A DNA stretch of 64,000 bases from assembly GCA_049997955.1 (NCBI GenBank), contig JAEBDY010000006.1, positions 1-64,000 on the forward strand. The letters are read 5' to 3'. A program made the position numbers and the translations under genes. Positions 42,117-51,231 of the stretch are shown piece after piece. The DNA comes from Umezawaea sp049997955 (lineage in GTDB: Bacteria; Actinomycetota; Actinomycetes; Mycobacteriales; Pseudonocardiaceae). The notes beneath the pieces are model-generated. The model did not search any database. It saw only the letters and a program-made list of their open reading frames with translations, and was not told where the DNA came from. Within the stretch, counting starts at the first letter, position 1; each line of letters begins with the position of its first letter.

Positions 42117-43607
42117 GTGGAACCAGCAGGCCGGTTGAAGCTCTACGCGTACCTGGACGCGCGCGACCACCAGCGCACCTACCTGGCGATCATGCGCCTG
42201 TTCACGTCCACGCTGCTCGCCGACCTGTCCGCGGGGGAAGTGGCCGGGGCGCTCGCCGGAGCCGAGCGGCTGGGGACCGTGGACGCGGGCGAGTCGCGGA
42301 TCGAGAACGTGATCAACCGGCTCAAGCAGCTGGTGGAGTGGGGCAACCTCGTGCAGGGGCGGCGCGAGGTGGTCGCGACGAGCATCGCCGAGTTCCAGCA
42401 CGGCAGCGTCCGGTACCAGGTGAGCAAGCTCGCGGTGCGGGTGCAGCGGGACGTGGACCAGCTGCTCCGGGTGCCGGAGGGCGCGCGCGAGGTGTCGCGG
42501 GAGCTGCTGCCCGCGATCGAGCGCGGGTTGGGCGAGCTGGGCGGCGCGCTCTCCGAGGCGCTGGTGACGGGTGCGAGCAGGCGGTCGCGGGAGGTCTTGG
42601 CCGAACGGGTGACGACGGTCTTCCTCCAGCACGCCGAGTTGGCGGCCACGGTGCGTGACTTCTACGCGTACCTCGGGCAGGTCGTGACGCGGCACCACCT
42701 GGCGCCCGAGGAGATCTCCGGGTTCCGCAACCTGCTGGTCGAGTACATCCAGATGGTCGTGGAGGACGTGCTGCGGCACACGCCCGCCATCGCGGACGCC
42801 CTCGCGGGGCTGGCGCGGGCGCGGGGCGAGCTGCTGCGGCTGCTCGGCGGCACGGACGGGCTCGGCACCGAGGTCGAGCGGGCGCGCGGCCGGTCGGCGG
42901 CGGACTGGCAGGAGCTGGCGGGCTGGTTCGTGGACCGCCCCGGCCACCCGAGCCAGGTGACGGCGCTGCGCGAGGCGACCGCGCGGGCCATCGGGTCGCT
43001 GCTGGCGTCGGTGAAGCGCGCGACCTCCGGCGGCGGGCTGCTGCCCGGTCGTCGCGCGGAGCTGCTGAAGCTGGCGTCCTGGTTCGACTCGGGCACCCGT
43101 GCGCAGGGCCACGAGCTGTACGCGGCGGCGTTCGGGCTCTACTCGGCGCGGCACGTGCTGCCCGCGCCGGAGCACGACAGCGACAACGAGCGCACGGCGT
43201 GGCGCGACGGGCCGGTGCGGGACGTGACGGTCAGCGTCCGCAGCCGGGGCGACCGGGGCGCGCGCGGGCGGACGTCGAGGATCCTGGACGACCCGATCAC
43301 CGAGCAGTCGCTGCTGGCGGCGGCCCGCGAGGCGGACGAGCACCGGGCCGCGTCGGTGGCCGAGCTGGCATCGGCCGCTCCCCGGTTGGCGACGACGACG
43401 CTGTCCGGCGACGCGCTCGGCGTGCTGTGCGAGCTGCTGACGCTGGCCATGGCGCAGCGGGAGAGCGCGGTCGACTCCGGGTCGGCGGCGGACCCGGTGC
43501 GCGGGCTGCGCGTCACCGTGGACCACGCGCCCGGCCAGTCCACGAGGATCACCTCGGAGGCGGGGACGTTGACCCTGCACGACGCGCGGTTGGCGTTGAA
43601 CGGGTGA
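42117..43607 (+). CDS. jetA: Wadjet JetA (DUF2397, TIGR02677-like)
   Basis: A 496-residue protein expected to be the kleisin-like subunit of an SMC complex that recognises and inactivates circular plasmids. It starts PAGRLKLYAYLDARDHQRTYLAIMRLF and keeps the helical N-terminal region typical of DUF2397, with RYQVSKLAVRVQRDVDQLL and LAGWFVDRPGHPSQVTALREATARAIGSL later. The C-terminus (TLHDARLALNG) is intact. The GTG at 42117 fits the leaderless -10 box; an upstream alternative has no signal. It overlaps jetB by 4 bp (GTGA). The identification rests on the order DUF2397-DUF2398-SMC ATPase plus motifs. Confidence 0.87.
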   Translation: MEPAGRLKLYAYLDARDHQRTYLAIMRLFTSTLLADLSAGEVAGALAGAERLGTVDAGESRIENVINRLKQLVEWGNLVQGRREVVATSIAEFQHGSVRYQVSKLAVRVQRDVDQLLRVPEGAREVSRELLPAIERGLGELGGALSEALVTGASRRSREVLAERVTTVFLQHAELAATVRDFYAYLGQVVTRHHLAPEEISGFRNLLVEYIQMVVEDVLRHTPAIADALAGLARARGELLRLLGGTDGLGTEVERARGRSAADWQELAGWFVDRPGHPSQVTALREATARAIGSLLASVKRATSGGGLLPGRRAELLKLASWFDSGTRAQGHELYAAAFGLYSARHVLPAPEHDSDNERTAWRDGPVRDVTVSVRSRGDRGARGRTSRILDDPITEQSLLAAAREADEHRAASVAELASAAPRLATTTLSGDALGVLCELLTLAMAQRESAVDSGSAADPVRGLRVTVDHAPGQSTRITSEAGTLTLHDARLALNG

Positions 43608-44809
43608 GCGCGCTCCTGGACGACCTCCCCGACATCGACGCGGCGAACGTGGTGCGCTGCGCCCGCACGCTGCTGCGCAGGCCGCTGCTGCGCGGCGACG
43701 GGCCGGACGGCGAGCTGCTGTCGCTGGTGTACCGGCACCGGTTCGCGTTGCAGGACCTGTTCGCGGGCCTGCTGGGCTACCGGCTCGTGGTGGAGCGCCG
43801 GTTCGCGCGGCTGTACAAGTCCGGGCCGGGCGTGGACGACACCCGCGGCGTGCCGGGGATGTCGCCGCGCGGGTACGCGTACCTGGCGCTGACGCTGGGC
43901 GTGCTGACCGGGGTCGGTCGGCAGGCACTGCTGTCCCGCCTGGTGTCGGACGTGCGGGCCGCCGCCGCGGAGGCCGGGATCGACGTCGTGGACGACGTGG
44001 TGGACCGGCGGGCGCTGACGGCGGCGCTGCGGCACCTGGTGTCGCTGGGCGTGCTGCACGAGACCGAGGGCCAGGTCGGCGCGGACCTCCAGGCGGAGGC
44101 GCTGATCACGATCGACACGGACCTGCTGGGGCAGCTGCTGACCGGGCCGGTGGCCGAGGCCGACTCGCCGGAACGGCTGGTCGCGCTGGCTGCCCGGCCG
44201 GGTCCGCGCGGCGTCGAGCACGCGGTGCGGCGCAAGCTGGTGGAGACACCGCTGGTGCTCTACGCCGACCTGCCCGCCGAGCAGGCGGAGTGGTTGCGGC
44301 GCAACCAGCGCAAGGAGTCCGTGCTGCTGGAGAAGTGCTTCGGGCTGTTCACCGAGAGCCGCCTGGAGGGCGTGCTCGCGGCGGACCCCGAGGACTACCT
44401 GACGGACATGTACTTCCCCGGCTCCTCCACGGTCGCGCGGCTCGCCCTGCTGGCGCTGCCGTCGTTGCTGGAACCGGAGCACGACGAGCCGATCACGCGC
44501 GCGGACGGGCGGCACCCGGTGCCGGTCGCGCGGCTGCGCGAGGTGCTCGACCAGCTGGTCGAGGACTACCCGGCGGCGTGGTCGAAGCAGATCGTGGAAG
44601 ACCAGGACAAGCTCGTCATCGAGGTGACGGAGTTGTTGCGCCGCATGGGTTTGGCGGTGGCGTGCGCTGACGGCTGGCTGCTGAACCCCGCCGCCCACCG
44701 GTGGATCCCCGAACCCGACGGCGACCCCGAGCGCGAGGTCGCCGCCCCCGCCCCGATCGAGCCCGAAGTGCCGAGCTGGTCATTGTTCGACGAGGAGATC
44801 GTGTCGTGA
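43604..44809 (+). CDS. jetB: Wadjet JetB (DUF2398, TIGR02678-like)
   Basis: A 401-residue protein, the second regulatory (kite-like) subunit of the SMC complex. The N-terminus DAANVVRCARTLLRRPLL leads into winged-helix-like segments (YRHRFALQDLFAGLLGYRLVVERRFARLYK, then YAYLALTLGVLTGVGRQALLSRL); later LPAEQAEWLRRNQRKESVLLEKCFGL and TDMYFPGSSTVARLALLAL are typical of DUF2398. It overlaps both neighbours by 4 bp (GTGA), so jetA, jetB and jetC are made in a coupled ratio. No truncation is visible. Confidence 0.87.
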   Translation: MSALLDDLPDIDAANVVRCARTLLRRPLLRGDGPDGELLSLVYRHRFALQDLFAGLLGYRLVVERRFARLYKSGPGVDDTRGVPGMSPRGYAYLALTLGVLTGVGRQALLSRLVSDVRAAAAEAGIDVVDDVVDRRALTAALRHLVSLGVLHETEGQVGADLQAEALITIDTDLLGQLLTGPVAEADSPERLVALAARPGPRGVEHAVRRKLVETPLVLYADLPAEQAEWLRRNQRKESVLLEKCFGLFTESRLEGVLAADPEDYLTDMYFPGSSTVARLALLALPSLLEPEHDEPITRADGRHPVPVARLREVLDQLVEDYPAAWSKQIVEDQDKLVIEVTELLRRMGLAVACADGWLLNPAAHRWIPEPDGDPEREVAAPAPIEPEVPSWSLFDEEIVS

Positions 44810-47800
44810 CGCTGGAGCGGGACAGGTGGCGGCTGCACCGCGGCGGCATCGTCAACGTGTGGCAGTACACCGAGCAGACGTTCGACTTCTCCGGCGGGCG
44901 GGCGATCTTCCAGGGCACCAACGGGTCCGGCAAGTCGCGGACGCTGGAGCTGCTGCTGCCGCTGTGCCTGGACGGCGACCTGCGGCAGGTCGGGTCGAAG
45001 GGGTTCGACACGGTCAGCCTGCGGCGGCTGATGCTGGACGACTACAACGGCGGCCCGAACCGGATCGGCTACGCGTGGATCGAGCTGCGCCGGGTCTCCG
45101 ACGGGGTCGAGGAGTTCCTGACCTGCGGGCTCGGGGTGAAGGCGTCCAAGACGTCGCAGGCGATCACCGACTCGTGGCGGTTCATCACCCCGGCCCGCGT
45201 CGGCCGCGACCTCCAGCTGGCGGGCCACGAGCGGATCCCGCTCGGCCCCGCGCACCTGCGGGAGGCGATCGGCGCGGACTGCGTGCTGGAGGACGCCGCG
45301 TTCCGCGCGAAGGTCGCCGAGACGGTGTACGGCGTGCCCGCCGCCCGGTACGGCGACCTGCTGCACCTCCAGCGCACGCTGCGCAACCCGGACGTCGGCC
45401 TGAAGGTGCTCGAAGGGCAACTGGAGCAGATCCTGTCCGACGCGCTGCCGCCGCTGGACCAGACGATGGTCGAGCAGCTGGCGACGTCGTTCGACGACCT
45501 GGAGTCGATCCGGGAGAACATCACCCGGCTGTCGTCGGCGGACGCCGCGCTCGGCACGTTCCTCAAGACCTACTCCGACTACGCCTTCGGCGGGCTGCGG
45601 TCGTCGGCCGAGCGGCTGCGCGGCGCCGAGGAGTCGGTGCGCAAGCTGGCCCGCGACCGCGCGCGGCTGGAGGGCGACCTGGAGCGGGCGCGGTCGTCGC
45701 GCGCCGAGGCGGAGAGCGCGCAGACCGCGCTGGAAACCGGCGAGGGGCAGGCCGAGGAGACGATCGCGGCGCTGAAGGAGCTGCCCGCGTTCCGCGACCT
45801 CCAGGACCTCCAGACCCGCGAGAAGCTGGTGGCGGAGAAGCGGTCGTCGGCCATCGCTGCGCTGGAGATGGCGAACAAGCAGCGGCTCCAGGAGGACGGC
45901 GCGGTCGACGCCGTGCTGCGGTCGCTGCGGCGGCTCCAGGAGGAGCTGGGGGCGGCGGACGAGCTGACCGAGCCGCTGCGCGGGCAGTTGCGGGCGGCCG
46001 GGCTGGACCCGTCGCTCGCGCCGGTCGTGCCGAAGGTCCCGCACGCCGAGGCGTCCGTGACCACGCACCTCGTGCGGGCCAAGCCGGATCCGGAGGCGGA
46101 CCCGCTGCCGACCGAGCGGCGCGTGCCGCCCGCGGTGGCCACCGACACCGTGCTGGCCGGTCTGGAGACCGCCGCGGCGGCGACGGCGCGGATCGCGTCC
46201 GCGGCCCGGCAGCGCGGTGCGCTGGCGCTCGCGCTGCACCAGCGGGCGGGCGAGCTGGACCGCGAGCGGCAGCAGGTCGACGCGGTGCGGCAGAAGGCGA
46301 AGGACGCGCAGTTCACCGCCACCGAGGCGGCCGCGCTGCGCAACCAGGAGGGCCAGGAGCTGACGTCGGTCGCGCGGACGTGGCTGGAGGAGGTCGAGCG
46401 CTGGTGCGGCGCCGGGCCGCTGGCGGACGGGCTGCCGGACCAGTCGTTCGCGTTGCCGGAGGCCGTCGACCCGGAGGTCGCCAGGACGGTGACGGCCGCG
46501 GCTCGGGAGTGGACCGCTCCCCTGGTCCGCGCGGCGCGGGACGCGGCGCAGGCGTTCGCGGTGCGGCAGCAGGACCTGCGCGGCCGGGTCGACCGGCTGG
46601 ACGCCGAGCTGGCCGGGCTGCGGTCGGGCGGGGAGCGGGTGCCGGAGCCCGGTCGTTACGCGTCCTCGACCCGTGATCCGCTGACGGGGACGCCGTTCTA
46701 CCGCCTGGTCGACTTCCAGTCCACTGTGGACGAGGAAGGGCGGGCGGGGCTCGAATCGGCGCTCCAGGCGAGCGGGCTGCTGGACGCGTGGGTGACCGGC
46801 GACGGGTCGGTGGCCGACGACGTGACCGCGACCCCGCGGGCGGCCGTCGCCGGGCCGTCGCTGGCGTCGGTGCTGGTCCCGGCCGTGGAGCCGGGGTCGG
46901 CGGTGTCCGCCGAGGTGGTCGCCGGACTGCTCGCGGCCGTGGCGCTGGACGCGGGCGGCGGGCTGGCGCTGTCGACCGACGGGCGCTGGCAGGCCGGTGT
47001 GCTGGGCGGCGCGTGGCGCAAGCCCGCCGCGGAGTTCATCGGCGCGGGGGCGCGGGAATCCGCGCGGCGGCGCCGGATCGGGGCGCTGGAGGACGAGCTG
47101 GCCGAGCTGCGCGACGAACTCGGCTCCGCCGAGGACGACCTGGCCGCCGCCCGCGACCGCGTGACGCGCTGGGAGTCGCACCTGGACGGGTTCCCGTCCG
47201 ACGGCGACCTGATCGCCAAGCACAGCCGCGAGCAGGCCGCCCGCGAATCGGCCGACCGCGCCGGGACCAGGGCCCGCGAACTGCGGGCCGAACTGGACGA
47301 GGCCCAAGCACGGGGCGAGGCCACGCGCGGCGAACTGGTGCGCCAGGCCGGTGCGGCGGGGCTGCCCGCCGAGACCGAGGGCCTGCGGCAGTCGCAGCAG
47401 GCCGCGGGCGACGCGCAGCGGACCGCCGACCGGCTCGCCGAACTGCTGCGGCGGCAGTGCCAGGGCGCCGTGACGGACCTGACCGACGCGACCCACCGGT
47501 TCCGCGTTGCGGGCGAGGACCGGGCCGCCGCGGAGGCGGACGCCGAGAGCAGGTGCGTCGACCACACCACGCAGGCCACGACGTTGGCCGAGCTGACCGA
47601 GGCCATCGGCGGCGAGGCGCGGGAGATCGCGGACCAGCTGGGTTCGCTGGAGTCCTCGCGTCGGAAGTACCGCGAAGACCTCAAGTCCACGCGCGAACAG
47701 GTCGCGTCGGCCCGCGAGCAGGCGGCGAAGCTGGAAGCGCGGCTGGAGGGCGCGCGCGAACAGCACTCGACCGCCACCGGCGAGCAGGCGCGGATCGCCG

Positions 47801-48870
47801 AGCAGTTCAGGGCGACCGTGGCGGCGCCGGGCATCCTCGTGGCCGCGCTCCCCGACGTGGACGACGACCTGGACGCGATCCGGGAGGCCATCACCGAGGC
47901 CGGTGACCGCCGGGGCGCGGGCGAGGCCACGGTGATCGCCAAGCTCCAGGCGTTGCAGACGTCGCTGGCGGGCAGCCACGACATCGCCGCCGAGCAGCAC
48001 GCCGGCCTGCTGACCGTGACCGTCACCGGCGAGGAGGGCACCCAGCCCGTCGCCGTGGCCGCCAGGCAGGTCACCGCGAAGCTGGCCGACCAGCGCGGCT
48101 TCCTCGACGAGCAGTACCAGGGCGTGTTCGCCGACTACCTGATCCGCGACCTGGCCGAGTGGCTGCGCGGCCAGGTGGCCGTCGCCGAGGACCTGTGCAA
48201 GCGGATGAACGAGGTCCTCGGCAGGGCGCGGTCCAGCCAGGGCGTGCACGTGAAGCTGTCATGGAAGCCGTCGTCGGCGCTGGACGAGGAAACCCGCAAC
48301 GCCCTGGCGCTGGTGCGGGAGCCGTTCGCGAACCGCACGCCCGAACAGGACGAGGCCCTGCGGCGCGTGTTCACCGAACGCATCGAGACCGAGCGGGACG
48401 CGGACTCGGGCAACTACGCCGAGGTCCTCTCCAGGGCGCTCGACTACCGCACCTGGCACCAGTTCACCGTGACGGTCGGGGACACCGGCCCGGACGGCAC
48501 CCCGCGGGAACGCCGCCTCAAGCAGCTCTCGTCCGGCGAAACCCGGCTGATCTCCTACGTGACGCTCTTCGCCGCGGCCGCGTCCTTCTACGACGCGGTC
48601 AGCAGCGGCGCCGACTCCTTCGACCCGCTGCGGCTGGTGCTGCTGGACGAGGCGTTCGAACGGCTGGACGACCCCACCATCGCCCGGATGCTGGGCCTGC
48701 TGGTCGACCTGGACATGGACTGGGTCATCACCTGGCCCAGCGGCTGGGGCGTCTCGGACAAGATCCCCAGGATGCACATCTACGACGTCCTGCGTCCCCG
48801 CAACGGCCGTGGCGTCGCCTGCACCCAAACGACCTGGGACGGAGCGGCACTGGACCGGGTGGACCCGTAG
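44806..48870 (+). CDS. jetC: Wadjet JetC, SMC-like ATPase (TIGR02680-like)
   Basis: A 1354-residue SMC/SbcC-like ATPase, the motor that extrudes plasmid DNA. Walker A GTNGSGKSRT is at residues 37-46, and the ABC signature LSSGET (about 1242-1247) and Walker B LVLLDEAFERLDD (from about 1277) close the head. Between them are long alanine/glutamate/arginine-rich coiled coils (about 290-600 and 770-1060) separated by a hinge-like globular region (about 620-760). All ATPase motifs are intact and no frameshift is seen. The long opposite-strand frame of 1227 codons is a composition shadow. Confidence 0.93.
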   Translation: MTLERDRWRLHRGGIVNVWQYTEQTFDFSGGRAIFQGTNGSGKSRTLELLLPLCLDGDLRQVGSKGFDTVSLRRLMLDDYNGGPNRIGYAWIELRRVSDGVEEFLTCGLGVKASKTSQAITDSWRFITPARVGRDLQLAGHERIPLGPAHLREAIGADCVLEDAAFRAKVAETVYGVPAARYGDLLHLQRTLRNPDVGLKVLEGQLEQILSDALPPLDQTMVEQLATSFDDLESIRENITRLSSADAALGTFLKTYSDYAFGGLRSSAERLRGAEESVRKLARDRARLEGDLERARSSRAEAESAQTALETGEGQAEETIAALKELPAFRDLQDLQTREKLVAEKRSSAIAALEMANKQRLQEDGAVDAVLRSLRRLQEELGAADELTEPLRGQLRAAGLDPSLAPVVPKVPHAEASVTTHLVRAKPDPEADPLPTERRVPPAVATDTVLAGLETAAAATARIASAARQRGALALALHQRAGELDRERQQVDAVRQKAKDAQFTATEAAALRNQEGQELTSVARTWLEEVERWCGAGPLADGLPDQSFALPEAVDPEVARTVTAAAREWTAPLVRAARDAAQAFAVRQQDLRGRVDRLDAELAGLRSGGERVPEPGRYASSTRDPLTGTPFYRLVDFQSTVDEEGRAGLESALQASGLLDAWVTGDGSVADDVTATPRAAVAGPSLASVLVPAVEPGSAVSAEVVAGLLAAVALDAGGGLALSTDGRWQAGVLGGAWRKPAAEFIGAGARESARRRRIGALEDELAELRDELGSAEDDLAAARDRVTRWESHLDGFPSDGDLIAKHSREQAARESADRAGTRARELRAELDEAQARGEATRGELVRQAGAAGLPAETEGLRQSQQAAGDAQRTADRLAELLRRQCQGAVTDLTDATHRFRVAGEDRAAAEADAESRCVDHTTQATTLAELTEAIGGEAREIADQLGSLESSRRKYREDLKSTREQVASAREQAAKLEARLEGAREQHSTATGEQARIAEQFRATVAAPGILVAALPDVDDDLDAIREAITEAGDRRGAGEATVIAKLQALQTSLAGSHDIAAEQHAGLLTVTVTGEEGTQPVAVAARQVTAKLADQRGFLDEQYQGVFADYLIRDLAEWLRGQVAVAEDLCKRMNEVLGRARSSQGVHVKLSWKPSSALDEETRNALALVREPFANRTPEQDEALRRVFTERIETERDADSGNYAEVLSRALDYRTWHQFTVTVGDTGPDGTPRERRLKQLSSGETRLISYVTLFAAAASFYDAVSSGADSFDPLRLVLLDEAFERLDDPTIARMLGLLVDLDMDWVITWPSGWGVSDKIPRMHIYDVLRPRNGRGVACTQTTWDGAALDRVDP

Positions 48871-49306
48871 CGGTAACCGCCGTGCTTCACGCCGGCCGCA
48901 TTCGTGATTTGCGTCGAAATCCGCGCGCGGAAACGTTCCGGGTGTCGCGGGCCGTCGAGGAGATCACACATGTGAATGTCCTGTCGCAGTAGCGGGGGCA
49001 GGACACCGGAACAGAGCGTCCTCCACCGCCGTCGGCACGGGTACCAGCACGAACACCGGACCCCAAATCTCGGCATAACCTTGGTGGGACGACTTGACCA
49101 CGGGGTCGGGAGGCGGGTCAACAATGATCAACAAAGGCTGCCCGAACCCACCGTCGTCGGCTTCCCCGATGAACGTTTCCCGTTTCCGGGAGCAGACCGT
49201 TCGGTATTGGTGGTTCTGTTTTCAATTGAAAAGTCAACAACGGTGATCACCGCGGAACCCACCGCCTCTTCGTCACGGGGGTCCGGCGCACGGTTAGGTT
49301 TGCCGG
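48871..49306. other. Interval separating jetC from the jetD fragment
   Basis: 436 bp without a gene, with lower GC at 49040-49260 than the neighbouring genes. An AT-rich palindrome TTTTCAATTGAAAA lies at 49219-49232. Near the end, TTAGGT (49294-49299) is 7 bp before the GTG of the jetD fragment, so that gene appears to have its own leaderless promoter. In intact loci jetD usually follows jetC closely. Confidence 0.6.
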
Positions 49307-49858
49307 GTGGACGGAGAACTGCGGGCGCGCTACGGCGTTCCCGGTCTGGCGGGTTTCTGGCGGCTCGCGCTGGAGACGATGGAGGGCGGGCGGTCCGCGT
49401 TCAGCGTCCGGGTCGAGGACGCGGCGACCGCCGAGGGGTTGAGCGCGGTGCTGCACAAGACCGTGGGGTTCCCCGCTCGGCGGCAGGTGTCGCTGGTGAA
49501 GCTGGACGAGCACCTGCGGGTGGACGGCACGTCGCTGGCCGAGGTCCTGCGGACCGTGCACGGGCGGCCGGTCGAGGAGCCCGCCGGGCAGATGGCGTGG
49601 CGGTCGCAGTGGCTCGCGCAGGTTCGGCGGCACGACGGCATCCCCGCCGACGAGTTCGACGGGGTCGTGGCGCGGGCCGACGCCGTGCTGGCGACCGTCC
49701 TCGGCGGACGGCCGTGGGAGTGGCCTGCCGCGCTGGACGACCCCACCGTGCGGCAGGTGGTGCGCCGGGCCGTGGCCCTGGACCTCGGGGTGCCGCTGGA
49801 CACCACCGCCGAGGACGAGCTGTGGCGGTCAGCCGGTCGGGCGCATGAGGGCCGCTGA
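49307..49858 (+). CDS. JetD N-terminal fragment (DUF3323-like), TOPRIM domain missing
   Basis: A 183-residue protein that resembles only the N-terminal half of TIGR02679/JetD: LRARYGVPGLAGFWRLALETMEGG at the start, RRQVSLVKLDEHLR in the middle and QVVRRAVALDLGVPLDTTAEDELWRSAG at the end. In full-length JetD (about 400 residues) this last segment leads into CDELSS-like sequence and the DUF2399 TOPRIM nuclease that cuts the plasmid. Here the frame stops instead, and the final 30 bp overlap the 3' end of the convergent ROK gene. It may be a decayed gene or a retained DNA-binding half. The assignment is by pattern and context. Confidence 0.65.
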   Translation: MDGELRARYGVPGLAGFWRLALETMEGGRSAFSVRVEDAATAEGLSAVLHKTVGFPARRQVSLVKLDEHLRVDGTSLAEVLRTVHGRPVEEPAGQMAWRSQWLAQVRRHDGIPADEFDGVVARADAVLATVLGGRPWEWPAALDDPTVRQVVRRAVALDLGVPLDTTAEDELWRSAGRAHEGR

Positions 49859-51052
49859 CCGGACGCCGCCCGCCCCCAGGAACTCGGCCACGGGCAGGGT
49901 GGCCGCGCCCATCGCCACCGACTCGGTGCCCAGCTCGCAGAGCTTGATCTTCGCCTGCTGGTAGGGGTGGTGCAGGGAGTGCTTGGCGGCCACCTCGCGG
50001 ATCGCCGGGAGCAGCCGCTCGCCCAGCAGCAGTCCTGCCCAACCGCCCACTATCACCCGTTCCGGGTTGAACAGGTTGATCAGGTTGCCGATGCCGACGC
50101 CCGCGTACCGCGCGGTCTCGTCGAGGACCTCGCGGGCCGCGGGCGAGTCCTCGGCCAGCAGCTCGCGGAGCGCGACCTCCTCGTCCACGATCTCGGGCGG
50201 CAGCCCCGCGACCTCGCGGTGCCGTCCCAGGACCCCCTTGGCCCCGATGTACGCCTCCAGGCATCCGTGCGCGCCGCAGCGGCAGGGACGCCCGTCCAGC
50301 GACAGCGTCGTGTGCCCCCACTCGCCCGCGCCACCGGAGGCGCCCCGGTAGGGCACGCCGTCGGCGATGACGCTGGCCCCCACGCCCGAGCCGATGAGCG
50401 CGATGACGGCGTTGCGGGCGCCGCGCCCCGCGCCGAACCACATCTCCGCCTGCCCGAGGGTGTTCGCGCCGTTGTCGATGAACAGCGGCAGGTCGGTGCC
50501 CGCCCGCAGCATCCGCTCCAGCGGCACCCCGTTCCACCCGACGGTCTGCGCGTGGACCAGCAGTTCGGACCCCCGCTCGACCAGGCCGGGGACGCCGACG
50601 CCCACGCCCAGGATCCGGCCGGGGTCCACGCCGCTGTCCTCGACGCACTGGTCGAGCCCGGCCAGCACGCGCTCCACGACCGCCTCGCCGCGGTTGGCGA
50701 TGGTGTCCACCTGGAACGTGCTCATGGCCAGCCGTCGAAGGGTGAGGTCGAAGACCTCCACCAGGACGTGGGTCTCGCCGACGTCCACCCCCACGACGCA
50801 GACGTGGTCGGGGTTGACGCGGAGCAGCACGCGGGGTCGGCCGCCGTCGGAGCCGACCAGGCCCGCCTCGACCACGACCTGGTCCTCGACCAGCTCACCG
50901 ACGACGTTGCTGACCGAGGCCTGGCTCAGACCGGTCGCGCCCGCCAGTTCGTGCCTGCTGAACTGGCCGTCGAAGTACAGCCTGCGCAACACGCGGGCGC
51001 GGTTGCTCGTCCTCAGGTCGCGCATCGTCCGCTTGCTCCGCTGCACCGTCAC
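49829..51052 (-). CDS. ROK-family transcriptional regulator
   Basis: A 407-residue sugar-responsive regulator. Residues 10-75 form a MarR-like winged helix (RRLYFDGQFSRHELAGATGLSQASVSNVVGELVEDQVV). The rest is a ROK sugar-binding domain with DVGETHVLVEVFD, GVGVGVPGLVE, the GEWGHTTL histidine and zinc motif CRCGAHGCLEAYIG. It is divergent from the GH30 gene with 179 bp between, which suggests control of that glycosidase. A start at 51046 is also possible because GGAG sits 5 bp before it. Its 3' end overlaps the jetD fragment. Confidence 0.9.
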   Translation of the reverse strand: MTVQRSKRTMRDLRTSNRARVLRRLYFDGQFSRHELAGATGLSQASVSNVVGELVEDQVVVEAGLVGSDGGRPRVLLRVNPDHVCVVGVDVGETHVLVEVFDLTLRRLAMSTFQVDTIANRGEAVVERVLAGLDQCVEDSGVDPGRILGVGVGVPGLVERGSELLVHAQTVGWNGVPLERMLRAGTDLPLFIDNGANTLGQAEMWFGAGRGARNAVIALIGSGVGASVIADGVPYRGASGGAGEWGHTTLSLDGRPCRCGAHGCLEAYIGAKGVLGRHREVAGLPPEIVDEEVALRELLAEDSPAAREVLDETARYAGVGIGNLINLFNPERVIVGGWAGLLLGERLLPAIREVAAKHSLHHPYQQAKIKLCELGTESVAMGAATLPVAEFLGAGGVRSAALMRPTG

Positions 51053-51091
51053 TCCGCTTCACCGAACCTTGACGTCTCGAGGTCACATGGG

Positions 51092-51112
51092 TTAAATCAA
51101 ATCTTGAAATAA
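51092..51112. promoter_or_regulatory. Candidate ROK operator
   Basis: An AT-rich inverted repeat TTAAATCAA-ATC-TTGAAATAA (7 of 9 positions symmetric) stands out in a high-GC intergenic region, between the divergent ROK and GH30 genes. Confidence 0.55.
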
Positions 51113-51231
51113 GGCGTGATGCCAGACACCCCGACTATGCCGGCCGACCCCTGAACCCGGTAACGCAAGGTCGCCACCACGCCCGGCTGATCCTGACCAG
51201 CCGCCTGCCTCACGGAACGAGGAACCCTGCC

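Noticed and set aside
44566..48249. 1227-codon minus-strand open frame
   Set aside because: Complement of jetC with repetitive Leu/Arg/Gly composition and no domains.
42117..49858. Interpretation as an ordinary SbcCD or MukBEF repair locus
   Set aside because: The order DUF2397-like, DUF2398-like, SMC ATPase with 4-bp overlaps fits Wadjet; SbcD and MukE/F features are absent.
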